Part shown: positions 1 through 9,985 of the stretch, piece by piece
Position numbering within the stretch: position 1 is the first letter of the stretch
Layout of the letters: the number at the start of each line of letters is the position of its first letter
Source of the DNA: Ministeria vibrans ATCC 50519
Lineage: Eukaryota; Opisthokonta; Filasterea
Direction of reading: 5' to 3'
Length of the DNA stretch: 40,823 nt
Assembly: GCA_943704425.1 (NCBI GenBank)
Contig: CALSCP010002390.1
Coordinates: 12,580 to 53,402 of the forward strand
Position numbers and translations under genes: made by a program
The notes under the pieces: generated by a model
What the model was told of the DNA's origin: nothing
Database searches by the model: none
Seen by the model: only the letters and a program-made list of their open reading frames with translations

Positions 1-66
<66 letters not shown>
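1..66. repeat. (CT)n microsatellite at the left edge
   Basis: An uninterrupted CT dinucleotide run fills the first 66 bases, followed by imperfect CT. It continues beyond the window. Similar CT runs recur in introns and spacers here (10640-10667, 17239-17360, 21150-21190, 26829-26859, 27512-27535), so this is a genome-wide simple repeat rather than a unique element. Confidence 0.97.
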
Positions 67-73
<7 letters not shown>

Positions 74-107
74 TCGAGTGTACTCAACACCCAAAACAAA
101 AAAAGTC

Positions 108-2863
108 TCATTCACCCTCATAATCTGGGTCGCTGTCGTCGCCAACGGCACCGGCACCACTGTCGTCACCGTCGCCATCGTTCTCGTCCTCGTCGTCATC
201 ATCTTCATCACTCTCGCACTCATCAAAGGGTTCCGTGGCGACGTCTTGCAAGGGGCAGCGACGGCGGTTGTGGCCTATTGCACCACAGATACTACAATGG
301 TACGTGCGAGTGCGACGATGGCCCGCGTCTTCGTCGGCTGCGGCCGCTGCGTCGCGGATGTTGGCAATCGTTATGGTGACGTGCTGTTGCGTGGCAGGGA
401 GCTCATGTTCACCAGCTGAAAGTACACGGCTGCCACCACCGGCGACTTGTTTATTGCGCCCGATGTACTGGCCACCGACGACGACCTTGGCGAGAGTTTG
501 CACGGCCGGAACGAGTTTCTCGCGGGCCATAGTGAAGCGAATAAAATCAGGAATTGGAACCGTGCTGATATCCTCCTCACGTGGGTTGACAGGCTCGTAG
601 TCCGGGAGAACAAACGGTTGCAAGTTACGTAGCACAGGCAACGTGGAGCCGGCGAAACAAAGCGACTGTAGGGGCACAGCCCAGGCGCAGTCGCGAAGTG
701 CCACAAGTACATGCTCGCACGGCAGAAGCGACTGCCGGTTGCATTTCCGGCTACACCATTTCTAAATGAACAGTTATATTGTGTGTTAAATTCATGCAGA
801 TTAGAGGCCGTTATATAAGTGTACCTCGCGCTGCTGCAGGTCGAGAGGGTTGATCGGGCCACTGAGGTCGACTTTGATGCGCAGCAGCGGGACATTGAAG
901 TTCTTCAACACTGCTGTCAATCCTGCCTGAGACTGCACTGTATATGTAGAAGAGCGAATTGTTGAGTCGATCTCTTCCTGCAGCGCTGCGGGCAAGATGC
1001 CTCCACCGGGTTCGTAGTTGGTGCTTTCCTCCAAGATGCTGGCCAAGCGCGTCGACGCGCTCTCATGAAAACACATTATCGTGCTCGAAATCGGAGTGTT
1101 GCAGCGGCGAACTTCCTGAACAGTCGCAAACGATCCTTCCACATCGTTACTACTGGTCTTGCCAAACAGGTTGTGACGCACGGCAGAGAGGGAGAAGCTG
1201 GCTGGGTCGTGTCTGCAATAAATAAATGAAACCAACTGTTAACATTATTCAGAAGGGAAGAATTTCATACTTTTCAAGACTGTCTGCAACGGTGGAAGAT
1301 ATTTCTCGGAGTGCCTGTCGTGCCTCGTTGTACTTCTCAGGCGTGAGTGCCTTCACCATGTTTTGAAAACACTTCAGCGTTTGGGGGCGGTCCTTGGCAG
1401 GCACGTTTAGCTTCGTCATCTTACGAGTCAGTGAGCGCTCCAAGTGTTTGCTATAGTAAAACGAAGGTGTGAGTTGTCAATTTTAACAAAAAGTCGCGTG
1501 ATACCACACACGACACACTTACGAGCAGTGGAAAATGTCCGCCTGCTCACCGAACACCTCGTTGACGGCTGCAATGAGTGAGCGACCTTGATCACAGATA
1601 AAGACGATGCGGCGTTCGGGGTGTTGCTCAAGGTTGAGGGCGTCTTTGACGCGTTGAAGCAATGTCGCCGCGGTAACAGAGCTCTCGCCGTCCATGACTG
1701 CAATAGCAATGGGTACTTTCGAGTTGTAAAAGGTGCGAACAGTCACCGCCCCGATTCGACCCGGCTCAGCATCCGCTTTTTTCGGATGCCCTCTGCTGGC
1801 TTTCAACGGTATTGGATCACCGTTGGCGTCGAATGGGCCATGGAACTGGCTTTGAAGCGTGAGCACATCTTTTTCGTGTACGGTGGTGGTTGTGTGAGCG
1901 AAATCAATGCAGAAAATGTTGGTGAGTAGACCGCTCTGAAACATCTTCACCACATTTCCATACACGAACGTGCCGGATACAAACGTGCTTGGGCGAAACT
2001 CGTTATCGGTGCTTTCAAGGTGAAATTCGTTGTCACGGTCAGCGCTTGAGAAGAGTGGGCCGAACTTGAGAAGGTTGGCAAAATCGTTACGCACTCCAAA
2101 GAAAAGCATACTTTGGCGCACAGGGAGTATGGCTCCTGCTCGACAGTCTGCAACCGCGCAACATATTGTACTTTTCGCAAGTACGGCAGGTAGTTTCAAC
2201 GTCGCCATCGTTGAAGCGACGACCTGATGTCCTTTGCGTCGCATAAGCTCTTGTTGACCCAAGAAAGGCGACACGAAAGACGCCAACGAAGACTCCGTCG
2301 TGAGGCCAATCCTGCGCTTCTTGCGGCTCTCGGTCCCGTCCGCGGCTGCACCGTTGGCAACGACGGTGAGCTCGGGCAGCGCAGCGCACGTATGCTCGAT
2401 CGTCGCAACAGAGCAACGCCACTGTGAGAATGAATCGGCGCGCTCGAAGCACACACGATACTGGCAGCCGCCAGTAGCAAAGCTGCCCGGTGAAGATCCC
2501 TGCGGGGCGGCGGTGGCGCACATATAGCGACGACGGAAGGGGTTGTTGTTGGGCAGTGGCGTCGTCTTGCGTCGGAGAACAATTTCGTCATGTCGCACGA
2601 AATTCAGTGGATCTGCCGTTGCAGGCAGAAGAACACCAAGTGTGCACTTCACAGGGGGTGGCTAAAAGCAGAAGAGTGAAGAGAAATCGTCAGCGACCTG
2701 CCTCTTGCTGGGACTGAACGGAAAGCGCGCCAAAACTCAAAAGTCGCAAAAAAAGTAAGGAAATTCGCACCTCTTCGTTAACAATATCAAGGGTACCGCC
2801 TTGCATGGTAATACGGGACAAAGAAAAGAGGAAATTTAGTGTAATAGTGTTGAGTGTCGACAT
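108..2863 (-). mobile_element. Mutator-like (MULE) transposase gene, 5 exons, apparently intact
   Basis: DDE transposase of the Mutator/MULE superfamily, which would cut and insert its own element. Exons in gene order: 2863-2771, 2661-1523, 1450-1271, 1212-825, 761-108; phases match, giving about 817 residues. Features seen: an N-terminal MuDR/FLYWCH-like zinc module (about residues 96-124, GGCQYRVCF...HTC), a catalytic core with CIDFAH (first Asp), VFICDQGRS (second Asp), then the C-H pair FHCSKHLERS split by an intron, and NDVEGSF carrying the likely catalytic Glu. A SWIM-like finger follows (RKCNRQSLLPCEH, about 606-617), then a CCHC zinc knuckle (CSICGAIGHNRRRC, about 758-771) and a very acidic tail. 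The ATG at 2863 is the first in-frame Met of exon 1; the frame stays open upstream, so an earlier exon is possible. No terminal inverted repeats or target-site duplication were recognised. Family call is firm; intactness depends on my splice sites. Confidence 0.85.
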
Positions 2864-3034
2864 GGGACATGTCTGACAGCGGTCGATCAGCCGTGATTCT
2901 ACTCTTTCCGGTAGCACAATGGCGCCGATGCTGAGACAGGCTGGCCGTTGTGTTTGCTGTGATTGTTGGCTCAGTTTCCTTGCAAACCCTGACGGCAAAA
3001 AGAGGCATAGTGGACTTCCAGTGGACTCCCATGT

Positions 3035-3120
3035 GGATTTTGAATAGATGGGGGATGGATTTTGAATAGATAGGGGATTTTGAATAGATGGGCTGAAAAA
3101 TTGATGGATTTTGAATAGAT
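3035..3120. repeat. Four direct copies of GGATTTTGAATAGAT
   Basis: The 15-mer GGATTTTGAATAGAT occurs at 3035-3049, 3057-3071, 3075-3089 and 3106-3120 with spacers of 3 to 16 bases. The cluster lies between the 5' end of the MULE transposase gene and the 3' end of Ro60. It could be a subterminal repeat array of the transposon or a local satellite; no matching array was seen on the other side of the transposase. Confidence 0.9.
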
Positions 3121-3230
3121 CAATAGAACCCTTGTTTTAATGTACATCACCTTTTGTTCATTATATTATTATCAATTATTATTCGATCACACTCTTCTTT
3201 CTCGCTCTTCTTTCTCTCTCCCGTCGCGTC

Positions 3231-4985
3231 TCACAGTTCACCGGCCGTAAAGGCGCGCATGACCTCGGGCGCTGCGGTGTCAAAGCCCACCACATCGAGC
3301 ATTCCGCGGTCGTCCGGATCGGCAATGGTGAACCCGTTGGAGCACATGCCAACGACAATGAGACGCGCATCGGGCAGATTCATCCGTGAGCGGTATCGCT
3401 GGAGAGCCACTGTCGGATGGATCTTTCCGGCCCACGTCTCACTGTCCGTGTACACGACAAACGTGTCAATGGCAAGTCGGTGCTTGAGCGCATAGAGCAT
3501 CGGCTGAGCACAGTCAGTGCCACCAAAAGGCATGCGAGAGGTCTTGGCAAGGACCTGTGCAAGCGACATGGACGCGTCAAGGGCCAAGGGCACGAGCGTG
3601 TCGGTGAACGCCATTGTCTTGCACAGAGGCTCGGTGCGCAATGCAACCATCGCCATGGCGGCAGACGCTTCTCGGCACGAGAGCACGTTGGAGCCGGCGC
3701 ACGGCGTGCACATGGAGCCACTCACGTCGAGTGCGAGCAGGTGGCGCTTGCCCGTCGACTTGATGGCGCCAAAGGCCAAGTAGAAGGCGGCATCAAGGGC
3801 TGCCGATACCTCGGGGTGCACCGTCCAGGTAAGGGAGCCCTTGACGCCACGGCCGCGCTCGTAGGTGCGCAGCGCCACCAGCACACTCATTGGGTGCACG
3901 CGCGCCTGGATGAGCCGGTTCGCGTCTCTAAGCTGCGCACACACACGCTCGAGTTTGTCAGCACGGTCAAGCACACCGTTGGACGAGAGGCGACCGAGGT
4001 TGCGCATGAGTGCCGTCATGGGCATGTCCTCGAGAAGGGCGCACCAGACCTCCGGCTGGCGGAGCAATGGCGAAGGAACGTGCTCCCACGCGAGGTGGTG
4101 TCCTTTGATGAGTCCGCAAGCCTGTTCAATCACCTCCTCGGCAACAATCTCGGCACTGCCCGCCTGCTCGAGACCACGCAGTTCCTCGACGCCACGCAAA
4201 AAGACCACTGTGCGCACGCCTTCGGCCGCCACTTGAGAGCTCTGCTCATCTTCCGCCATGTCCATGTGCAGGCGAGTCACCAGGTCGTTTTCGCCGACCG
4301 CACTGGCACCCTTGACACAGTAGCGGAACACCAGCTCGTGACCGTTGGTGAGAGCCTTGGGATGTGCCAGACGCAGCACATCGCGGTGCTTCCAGCCGAG
4401 ACGCTCGCGGTACTTGGTCACTGTGTAGGCGAGCTTTTGTGGGCTGCGTCCCGTGTACCACTGCGAGACGGCGCGGCGCTGGGCACGGCCCCAGCCAGTG
4501 CCCCCGGTGCGGCTTCCACGTGAGAGTTTCTCACTGGCAGCGAGAAAGCCAAAGAGCATGGTGGGGGTGCGGCACACTTCGGAGAGGACGGCGAGCGCGG
4601 CGCGGCGCACCTCTTCGTCTTCGGCACGGTGGGCACAGTAGGCAAGCGAGAAGATGAGCGTGTCCTGCTTGCACGTGCGCCCGGCAACACTCATGTCGCG
4701 CACCGTCTGGACCACTTGGGGCCCCTTGCCGTCGGCGAGCATTCGCTGGAGCACCTCGACGTTTTCAATGTTGAGATCGCGCTCCTTGGCGTAAAAGGTG
4801 CCGCCTTCGGTGCCGAGCACAAGGAAGCGCGCAAGGCGCTCTTCGTCGCTGGCCTGGTACGAGTGGCCGCTTGCGCTGTTGGCAACCTGGCCCGGCAGCG
4901 GCTTGGACTGGGGAACGTCGTCGCACGTCGGCGGAAAAGTTGGAGCGGAAAACGCCTGAGCCAAACGGGTCAAAAGAGAACTCAT
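3231..4985 (-). CDS. Ro60/TROVE-domain RNA-binding protein
   Basis: Single-exon gene, 584 residues from ATG at 4985 (human Ro60 is 538). Ro60 proteins form a HEAT-repeat ring that binds Y RNAs and misfolded small RNAs, topped by a von Willebrand A domain. The N-terminal two thirds is the TROVE module (FLVLGTEGGTFY, then DTLIFSLAYCAHR and WYTGRSPQKLAYTVTKYRER). The vWA domain carries a complete metal site: LALDVSGSM (DxSxS), FGGTDC (Thr) and VVYTDSETW (Asp). An upstream in-frame ATG at 5123 would add 46 residues rich in Ser and Pro that are not typical of the family, so I prefer 4985. There are no introns, unlike most neighbours. It is divergent from the coiled-coil gene at 5705. Confidence 0.93.
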   Translation of the reverse strand: MSSLLTRLAQAFSAPTFPPTCDDVPQSKPLPGQVANSASGHSYQASDEERLARFLVLGTEGGTFYAKERDLNIENVEVLQRMLADGKGPQVVQTVRDMSVAGRTCKQDTLIFSLAYCAHRAEDEEVRRAALAVLSEVCRTPTMLFGFLAASEKLSRGSRTGGTGWGRAQRRAVSQWYTGRSPQKLAYTVTKYRERLGWKHRDVLRLAHPKALTNGHELVFRYCVKGASAVGENDLVTRLHMDMAEDEQSSQVAAEGVRTVVFLRGVEELRGLEQAGSAEIVAEEVIEQACGLIKGHHLAWEHVPSPLLRQPEVWCALLEDMPMTALMRNLGRLSSNGVLDRADKLERVCAQLRDANRLIQARVHPMSVLVALRTYERGRGVKGSLTWTVHPEVSAALDAAFYLAFGAIKSTGKRHLLALDVSGSMCTPCAGSNVLSCREASAAMAMVALRTEPLCKTMAFTDTLVPLALDASMSLAQVLAKTSRMPFGGTDCAQPMLYALKHRLAIDTFVVYTDSETWAGKIHPTVALQRYRSRMNLPDARLIVVGMCSNGFTIADPDDRGMLDVVGFDTAAPEVMRAFTAGEL

Positions 4986-5655
4986 GTGGGAGTGTGAGGA
5001 GGCGGACCCGGGTTGGGTTGGGCTGGTGGGGTCGGTGAAGGACGGGAAAGAGAGAATAAAAGTGATGGGCGAGCAGGAGAGCGGTTGTTCAATGTGGCGG
5101 GAGGAGAGGGTTGAGCAAAGCATCTTTCGTCATGGCGACGAAGCCTCATGATGATGTGAGCACATCCAAAGGACGACAAAGCGTCGGGCGACGTTGGCCT
5201 TGCCATGTGCTTTATCTGCTGTACACGTAACACGTGTGCATCTGGTCGTACTAAGGTCGAAGTAGCTTGTCAGAGAGTGAACGTGTGGAGTTTAAAAAAG
5301 TCAGGTTTGGTTGTTTGTTTCGGAGTTGAGAAGTTTGTGTATTGACAGTATTGACATGGGCAGACTGAATAGCTTCTTGTTGACGTGTGTGTCCCGTGCT
5401 TATCAAGGGCTCTTTACTATGTGCTTTTGGTGATTGTGTGTCGCCGTCAAACTGAAACTCCCTCTGGGACTCAATTCACACCTGTCTCGAGAATTACGGC
5501 AAAGTGAAGGTGTTGCGCAGTTGTAGGAGCACTTGAAAGATGATTTGAACAAGATTATTACGCTTGCTTGGCATACAGACCCCGAAAAAGCTTCTTTTCT
5601 TGGTGGTTGGAAATTGGTGTCTTGTGAATCTTGAAGCTTGGTCAACTTTCTTGTG
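4986..5655. other. Divergent intergenic spacer between Ro60 and the coiled-coil gene
   Basis: About 670 bases with no convincing coding region. It must hold the Ro60 promoter on the minus side. A near-palindrome, TACACGTAACACGTGT, at about 5222-5237 includes an E-box CACGTG. Because Y RNAs are Ro60 partners I looked for a small hairpin RNA here and found no clear Y-RNA-like stem. No TATA box was recognised for Ro60. Confidence 0.6.
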
Positions 5656-5663
5656 TATAAAAG
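5656..5663 (+). promoter_or_regulatory. TATA box of the coiled-coil gene
   Basis: TATAAAAG lies 42 bases before the ATG at 5705. A start site about 25-30 bases downstream, near 5685-5690, would leave a 5' leader of only 15-20 bases. It is the clearest TATA element in the window. Confidence 0.7.
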
Positions 5664-5704
5664 CGCTCACACAATTCATTCTCTCATCATTAAAATTCAT
5701 CATC

Positions 5705-6766
5705 ATGAGCTCCACAACATCAACCAACACTACTACATTGCCGACGCCCCAGAGGGCACAGATCAAGCTCGCACGCTTTTTTGAGCGAGCCGCCAAAATT
5801 TCAACCCACATCCAAAACAAACTCGAACAGGATCCCGAGTTGATCCAACGCCGCCTGCGCATGTGCCATCTTCGCGGCGTCAAGAGGACGGAAGCCATGA
5901 AAGAGAAGCACGAAGAGTGCCGGCGGCACTGGCGTCGCCGGGCAGCGCAGCCGGAGGAGACCAACGAGGAGCACAACAACACGAGCGGACCAGCACGTTG
6001 TGGCCGCAAGCGCTGCCTCATTGTGCGTCTGGAGCGCCGCCGTCGCTGCCATTCGGCTCCGACCTGCCATTCGGCTCCGACGGCCAAACACCCTGCTGAT
6101 GAGCAAGCATCGGCCGAGACAGCGACACCTTCGACTGAGGAGACCACGGTGCATGACGTGGTCGTGACACCTGTTGACGCAGCGCAGCCACTGCGTGACG
6201 AAGTGGACACGCTTGTGGCAGAGACAACGCAGCTGCAGGAAAAACTCAAGGCAGTGCAAGAGAAGCGCAAGGCTGTCATGGAAAAGACGCGTGCGGAGAT
6301 TCAGGCGACGCGCGAGCTTGAGGCCACTTTGCGCTCGAATTTCAAGGCGGCGCGACCTGCAGTGAGCGCCACAGCGACCAAGGAGGAAAAGATTGCAGCA
6401 CGCGAGACTACGACAGCGGAACGCCAAGCAATCCAAGAGCACCTGGTGGTGGTAAAGGCGAAGCGCGAGGCACTGGTGGCCGCGCTTGCGCCATTCAAGG
6501 GCGACAAGAAGAAGAATCCTGAGGCGGAAGAACCACGCAATCCTGTCGAAGTGGAAGCGGTGAGTGCGGAGGCGGAGGAAACGCCCGAGGAAATACCCGC
6601 ACCTGTGACAGTGGCACAGCTCAAAGAATCTCTCGAGAAGATCCGGCAGAGCATCAAGGCACAGCCCAACCCCAAGGCACGTCAGGCGGCGTTGAAGGCG
6701 ACCGAGGCTGAGCGGGCAAGCGTTCGCGCGCAAATTCAGCACAAGCGAAAGGAAAACGGAAAATAA
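5705..6766 (+). CDS. Charged coiled-coil protein of unknown function
   Basis: Single-exon gene, 353 residues from ATG at 5705. That start is chosen over the in-frame ATG at 5564 because a TATA box at 5656 lies between them. No known family recognised. The N-terminus is Ser/Thr-rich, followed by a basic helical part (residues about 20-80, with RRLRMCHLRGVKR and HEECRRHWRRR), a short duplicated CHSAPT, then long Glu/Lys/Ala heptad-like helices (about 160-345) typical of coiled coil. It has no signal peptide or membrane segment, so it is probably cytosolic or cytoskeletal. The TAA stop lies inside AATAAA. The 3' end converges on the UPF0489 gene with 167 bases between stops. Confidence 0.75.
   Translation: MSSTTSTNTTTLPTPQRAQIKLARFFERAAKISTHIQNKLEQDPELIQRRLRMCHLRGVKRTEAMKEKHEECRRHWRRRAAQPEETNEEHNNTSGPARCGRKRCLIVRLERRRRCHSAPTCHSAPTAKHPADEQASAETATPSTEETTVHDVVVTPVDAAQPLRDEVDTLVAETTQLQEKLKAVQEKRKAVMEKTRAEIQATRELEATLRSNFKAARPAVSATATKEEKIAARETTTAERQAIQEHLVVVKAKREALVAALAPFKGDKKKNPEAEEPRNPVEVEAVSAEAEETPEEIPAPVTVAQLKESLEKIRQSIKAQPNPKARQAALKATEAERASVRAQIQHKRKENGK
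6047..6081 (+). repeat. 18-bp tandem duplication within the coiled-coil gene
   Basis: TGCCATTCGGCTCCGAC occurs at 6047-6063 and 6065-6081, an in-frame 18-bp duplication encoding CHSAPT twice. The copies are identical over 17 bases, which suggests a recent slippage event. Confidence 0.95.
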
Positions 6767-6767
6767 A
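6762..6767 (+). terminator. AATAAA poly(A) signal overlapping the stop codon
   Basis: The TAA stop at 6764-6766 lies inside AATAAA (6762-6767). If used, cleavage would give a 3' UTR of only about 15-30 bases. A T-run follows at about 6779. Confidence 0.6.
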
Positions 6768-6933
6768 ATGAAAAGCTCTTTTTTTTTGCATCACAAGCAC
6801 GCAACATCAGAAAAAAATGAGAAAAAAACGGTCCTTTCAGCGTTTTCATAGTGCCGTATATTTTTCGACTAGCACACAAATTTTGAAGTACTACTCATAT
6901 CACCTCTTGAAAAATGTACACGTTTTCTATTTT

Positions 6934-9755
6934 TCACAAGTCAAACATGACTCTGAGACCAGCCTCAATGCGCCAGTGCACATAGAACGCAATCTCGCCC
7001 TGCGTATACGGACCGCCCAACGAGTCACTCTCGAGCGCAGTCGCATCGCGTTCAGAGTCACTGCGCACTCCGCCCTTTCGTTTCGATCCTTCAGCAGCGT
7101 AGAACAACGGTCGATGGTCCGTCGAGTCAACGATAGTCACGAGAGATGGCTTGCGCCCGTGATCGTCATACAACGTCCGCACAATCTACAATCAACCAAG
7201 AAAAGAGATGAAGAGACAGACAGAAACAAAGTGTTAGAGAGAAAGAAAGAAACAAAGTCCTAATGCTGGAGAGAGACGCACAAATGAGAACAAGTTCAAA
7301 ATTCCTCTATTCGATATACCTTTAAAATGTAGTCAATGCGCTCATCGAGCTTGGTCAGCACTGCGCCACTGGCGGGTCTGGACCGCTCGCGTGACACATC
7401 ATCCGCCCACAGCTGATTGGCCCTGCGCGACGCAGTGCGCCACTGTCGCCACAGTCCACGACAAAACTTGTGCTTCTCCGAGACCGCGCGTGACGCGCGA
7501 ACCCTCAAATACGTCTCACTCAGGTCAAACAAATGCGCACAAATTCGATGAGCCACAAACTGTCTCTTCTGCTGCTTTCTCCTCCGCTTCTTCGTCTTCT
7601 TGTTCGTATTATCATCTTCGTCGTCTTCTTCCTCAAAATCAATCGGGCCATTCGCAGTAAGCGCTGACGCTGATTGAAGATCCAGCACACCCGGCGAGTC
7701 CCGCATTGAAAAGTAGTCCAAATCCACGTCCAAAATGTACCCCTTGCCTATTCCAAGTCCGCGCGTCGCCGCCTCCTCCTCCTCCTCTCCTCCAGTTGCG
7801 CTCGCGTCAAACAGAAACCGATCAAGTCGGCGCGCAGTCTCCCTCTGATGCATCTCATGACTGCGCTGTGTCTTCATCACGAGCAGTCGCACTGGCACAC
7901 TGTCCCCAACTTCCGTATCTCCACAGTGCCACGCAATCTGGTGGGGTCGCTCAGAGGGACACTCTTGCGTCTGGAAACTCGCGTCCAGTCCCATTATAAT
8001 ACGTGAATCACTCTGCACCGTTCGCGCATTCCACACTTGAGAGCCCTATTATATACAATTAATAAAGAGAGTGTAAAAAATAATAAAATCATAATAATGA
8101 TAATTGTGCAATGAATATTACCGATCCAAACGAATATTTCATCCAAGGATTCTCATGGAGCAACAACTCACCCACATTCGGAGACAAATCCTCCTCTTCG
8201 CCACTCTCGCTTGCCCCATTCTCACTTGTCTCCTTCTCACTGTGACTCTCACTTGTCTCGTCGCTCTCACCCGTCTCCTTCTCACTCGCTTCATCTCTTC
8301 TTCTTCTTCTTCTTCTCTCCGGCTGCGTTTGCGGCAATCCCACAAAGAGCGGCACTTGAGGCGTATCGAGAATGAGCAAGTCTTCGCCCATCTGACACAC
8401 TCGCTGGATCGTCTCAATCTGCTCTTGCTCCTCGGGCGGAAAAGGCGCAATCCAGCTCACCTGAGGATCATCACAGGCACTCATCGCATCCGCGTCCTCT
8501 CCGTCAAGAATGCGTGCGAGGTCCACCAGAGGCTCGTCAGTGCACCGTTTGGACATGCGTGTGTGGAGCATGTCGAGCTCAAACTCGGCAGTCGCCTCGT
8601 ACTCGGCGTGAAGCCAGGCGACGCGACGCACTCGCGCGTGCTCCATGCCGTACGAAATGGGCTCGGCCCGCCAGAGCCGCAAGAACTGCTCGTCACGCTC
8701 CTGTTGCGATAGCGGTGTTTGCTTGGCACTTTGGCGAGTGGCAAAGGGTGGCACGGGCGAGAGGTCGCCGTGCGAGTCGATGTGGAGCAGTGCGCGTGTG
8801 TCCCCGTGCGGCAGTCGTTCGCCCGCGCGAAGCCAGTAGCGAGGAGCATACTGGTGGCTGTTCATGTGAAAGATGGGTAACCGCCTGCTGTGGGGTGAGT
8901 TCGGCTCGGCTGGCATATCCCGCACTTCTTGTGCGTTCTTCAGCTCGTACAGACTGGCGTGCAGTTTGTACAGCGCCACGCCCATCACACCTAAAACGTG
9001 CTTGTCGCGCCCGTCTGTCTCCAGCGTCCACTCGGTGCCCATCTCGGAACGTTTCTCAAACTCAACCAAGCTCCCGGAGAAGGTAGGTACGCGCTGTTCA
9101 AACGGACGACGCGCTTCGAAGCGCGCATAGGCCAGACCAAACGCATGGGCAGCGCGATCAAACGCACGGTCGCACGCTCGTCCGTCCAGCGCTGGAGCCT
9201 GTGCCAATGTCGCATACCGACTTTGCTGTGCTTTGTTCCATAAAAGCTTCTTGTTGCGTACGACGCGATGGTGCTCAGCGACGAGCTGGAGAGCGTCGTT
9301 GCTGTACAGCTCCTCTTCCAGCTTGCGCGGTGTCTCTTCGCGACGCGTCTCGTCCTGCTTTCCCTGATCCGTGCGATCAATCTTGGCCAGTCGTTCGACG
9401 TCACTCAACAGCTGGGTTCGGAGAGGGCGCAAAGGAGTCAAGGTGAGCGACAAAGAGACACGAACTACATTTTCAACACCTTTTGAAGGGACTTTTCGGG
9501 AGTTCCTACGGGCACAAGCGCGAATTGAGCAGACACGCACTCGTGAACAGCCGACAGTGCATCCCGCACATCCATTAGATGCGCAGCGGTGCGCTGATTC
9601 GCCACGGATTCTTGGCTCTGAGAGAAACTTGTGTGTGTTGGCGGAGTTTGCGAAGTGTTCAACTGCAGAACCACAACGACAGCCCCCACTAGCAGGACGA
9701 ATCCGCCAAGACGACGCACGCCCAACGTCCCCAAGTGCCGTTCCAGCGATCGCAT
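6934..9755 (-). CDS. UPF0489 (C5orf22-type) family protein with N-terminal signal anchor
   Basis: Four exons in gene order: 9755-9480, 9411-8122, 8045-7320, 7185-6934; all introns are phase 0, giving 847 residues. UPF0489 proteins are of unknown biochemical role, with conserved Asp/His motifs like those of arginase/deacetylase-fold enzymes. Seen here: LLHIDSHGDL (about residue 275), GYILDVDLDYFS in exon 3, and PSLVTIVDSTDHRP in exon 4, all in family order. Residues about 19-35 (GGFVLLVGAVVVVLQLN) form a single membrane segment after a basic N-terminus, implying a type II membrane protein. The family part is expanded by low-complexity inserts: Arg-rich then Glu/Ser-rich at the end of exon 2, and Glu/Asp then Lys-rich in exon 3. 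Human C5orf22 is about half this length. The first intron (9479-9412) is the least certain, as its donor is GTGTTG. Confidence 0.8.
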
Positions 9756-9985
9756 CGCTTGTGTCGCCGCTTTGTCGAGTTGAGTTGGAAATGAGTGATC
9801 TTGAAAAATATTAAAAATATTCAATCACTGTATTTGTCTCTTACCACAACTCTCTGGTGCCCGTGTAACTTCACGGCACCACACAAGCACGCGTGTACCC
9901 GCCCATCCCTCCGATCTCCGTGTGTGCGGCGTGTGTGTGCCTCTGAGAGTGTCTGAGCGTGTGTGTGTGTGTCTCTGGCAGTGCA
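9756..9985. promoter_or_regulatory. Divergent promoter region, UPF0489 and adhesion GPCR
   Basis: The 230 bases between the two start codons must serve both genes. The right part is GT-rich (GTGTGTG runs at about 9919-9971) and the left part is AT-rich around 9805-9830. No TATA box or clear factor site was recognised. Confidence 0.5.

Noticed and set aside
3417-4523. Plus-strand open frame of 368 codons
   Set aside because: It is antisense to the Ro60 TROVE domain and shows no domain or normal composition.
5124-5560. Possible Y RNA gene beside Ro60
   Set aside because: A GGTCGAAGTAGCTTG stretch loosely recalls Y RNA ends, but I could not pair it into a long terminal stem, and no T-run terminator follows at the right distance. 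Position alone is not evidence.
5801-6742. Minus-strand Leu/Arg-rich open frame
   Set aside because: It is antisense to the coiled-coil gene, produced by its Glu/Ala/Lys codons. The plus strand has a TATA box and poly(A) signal.
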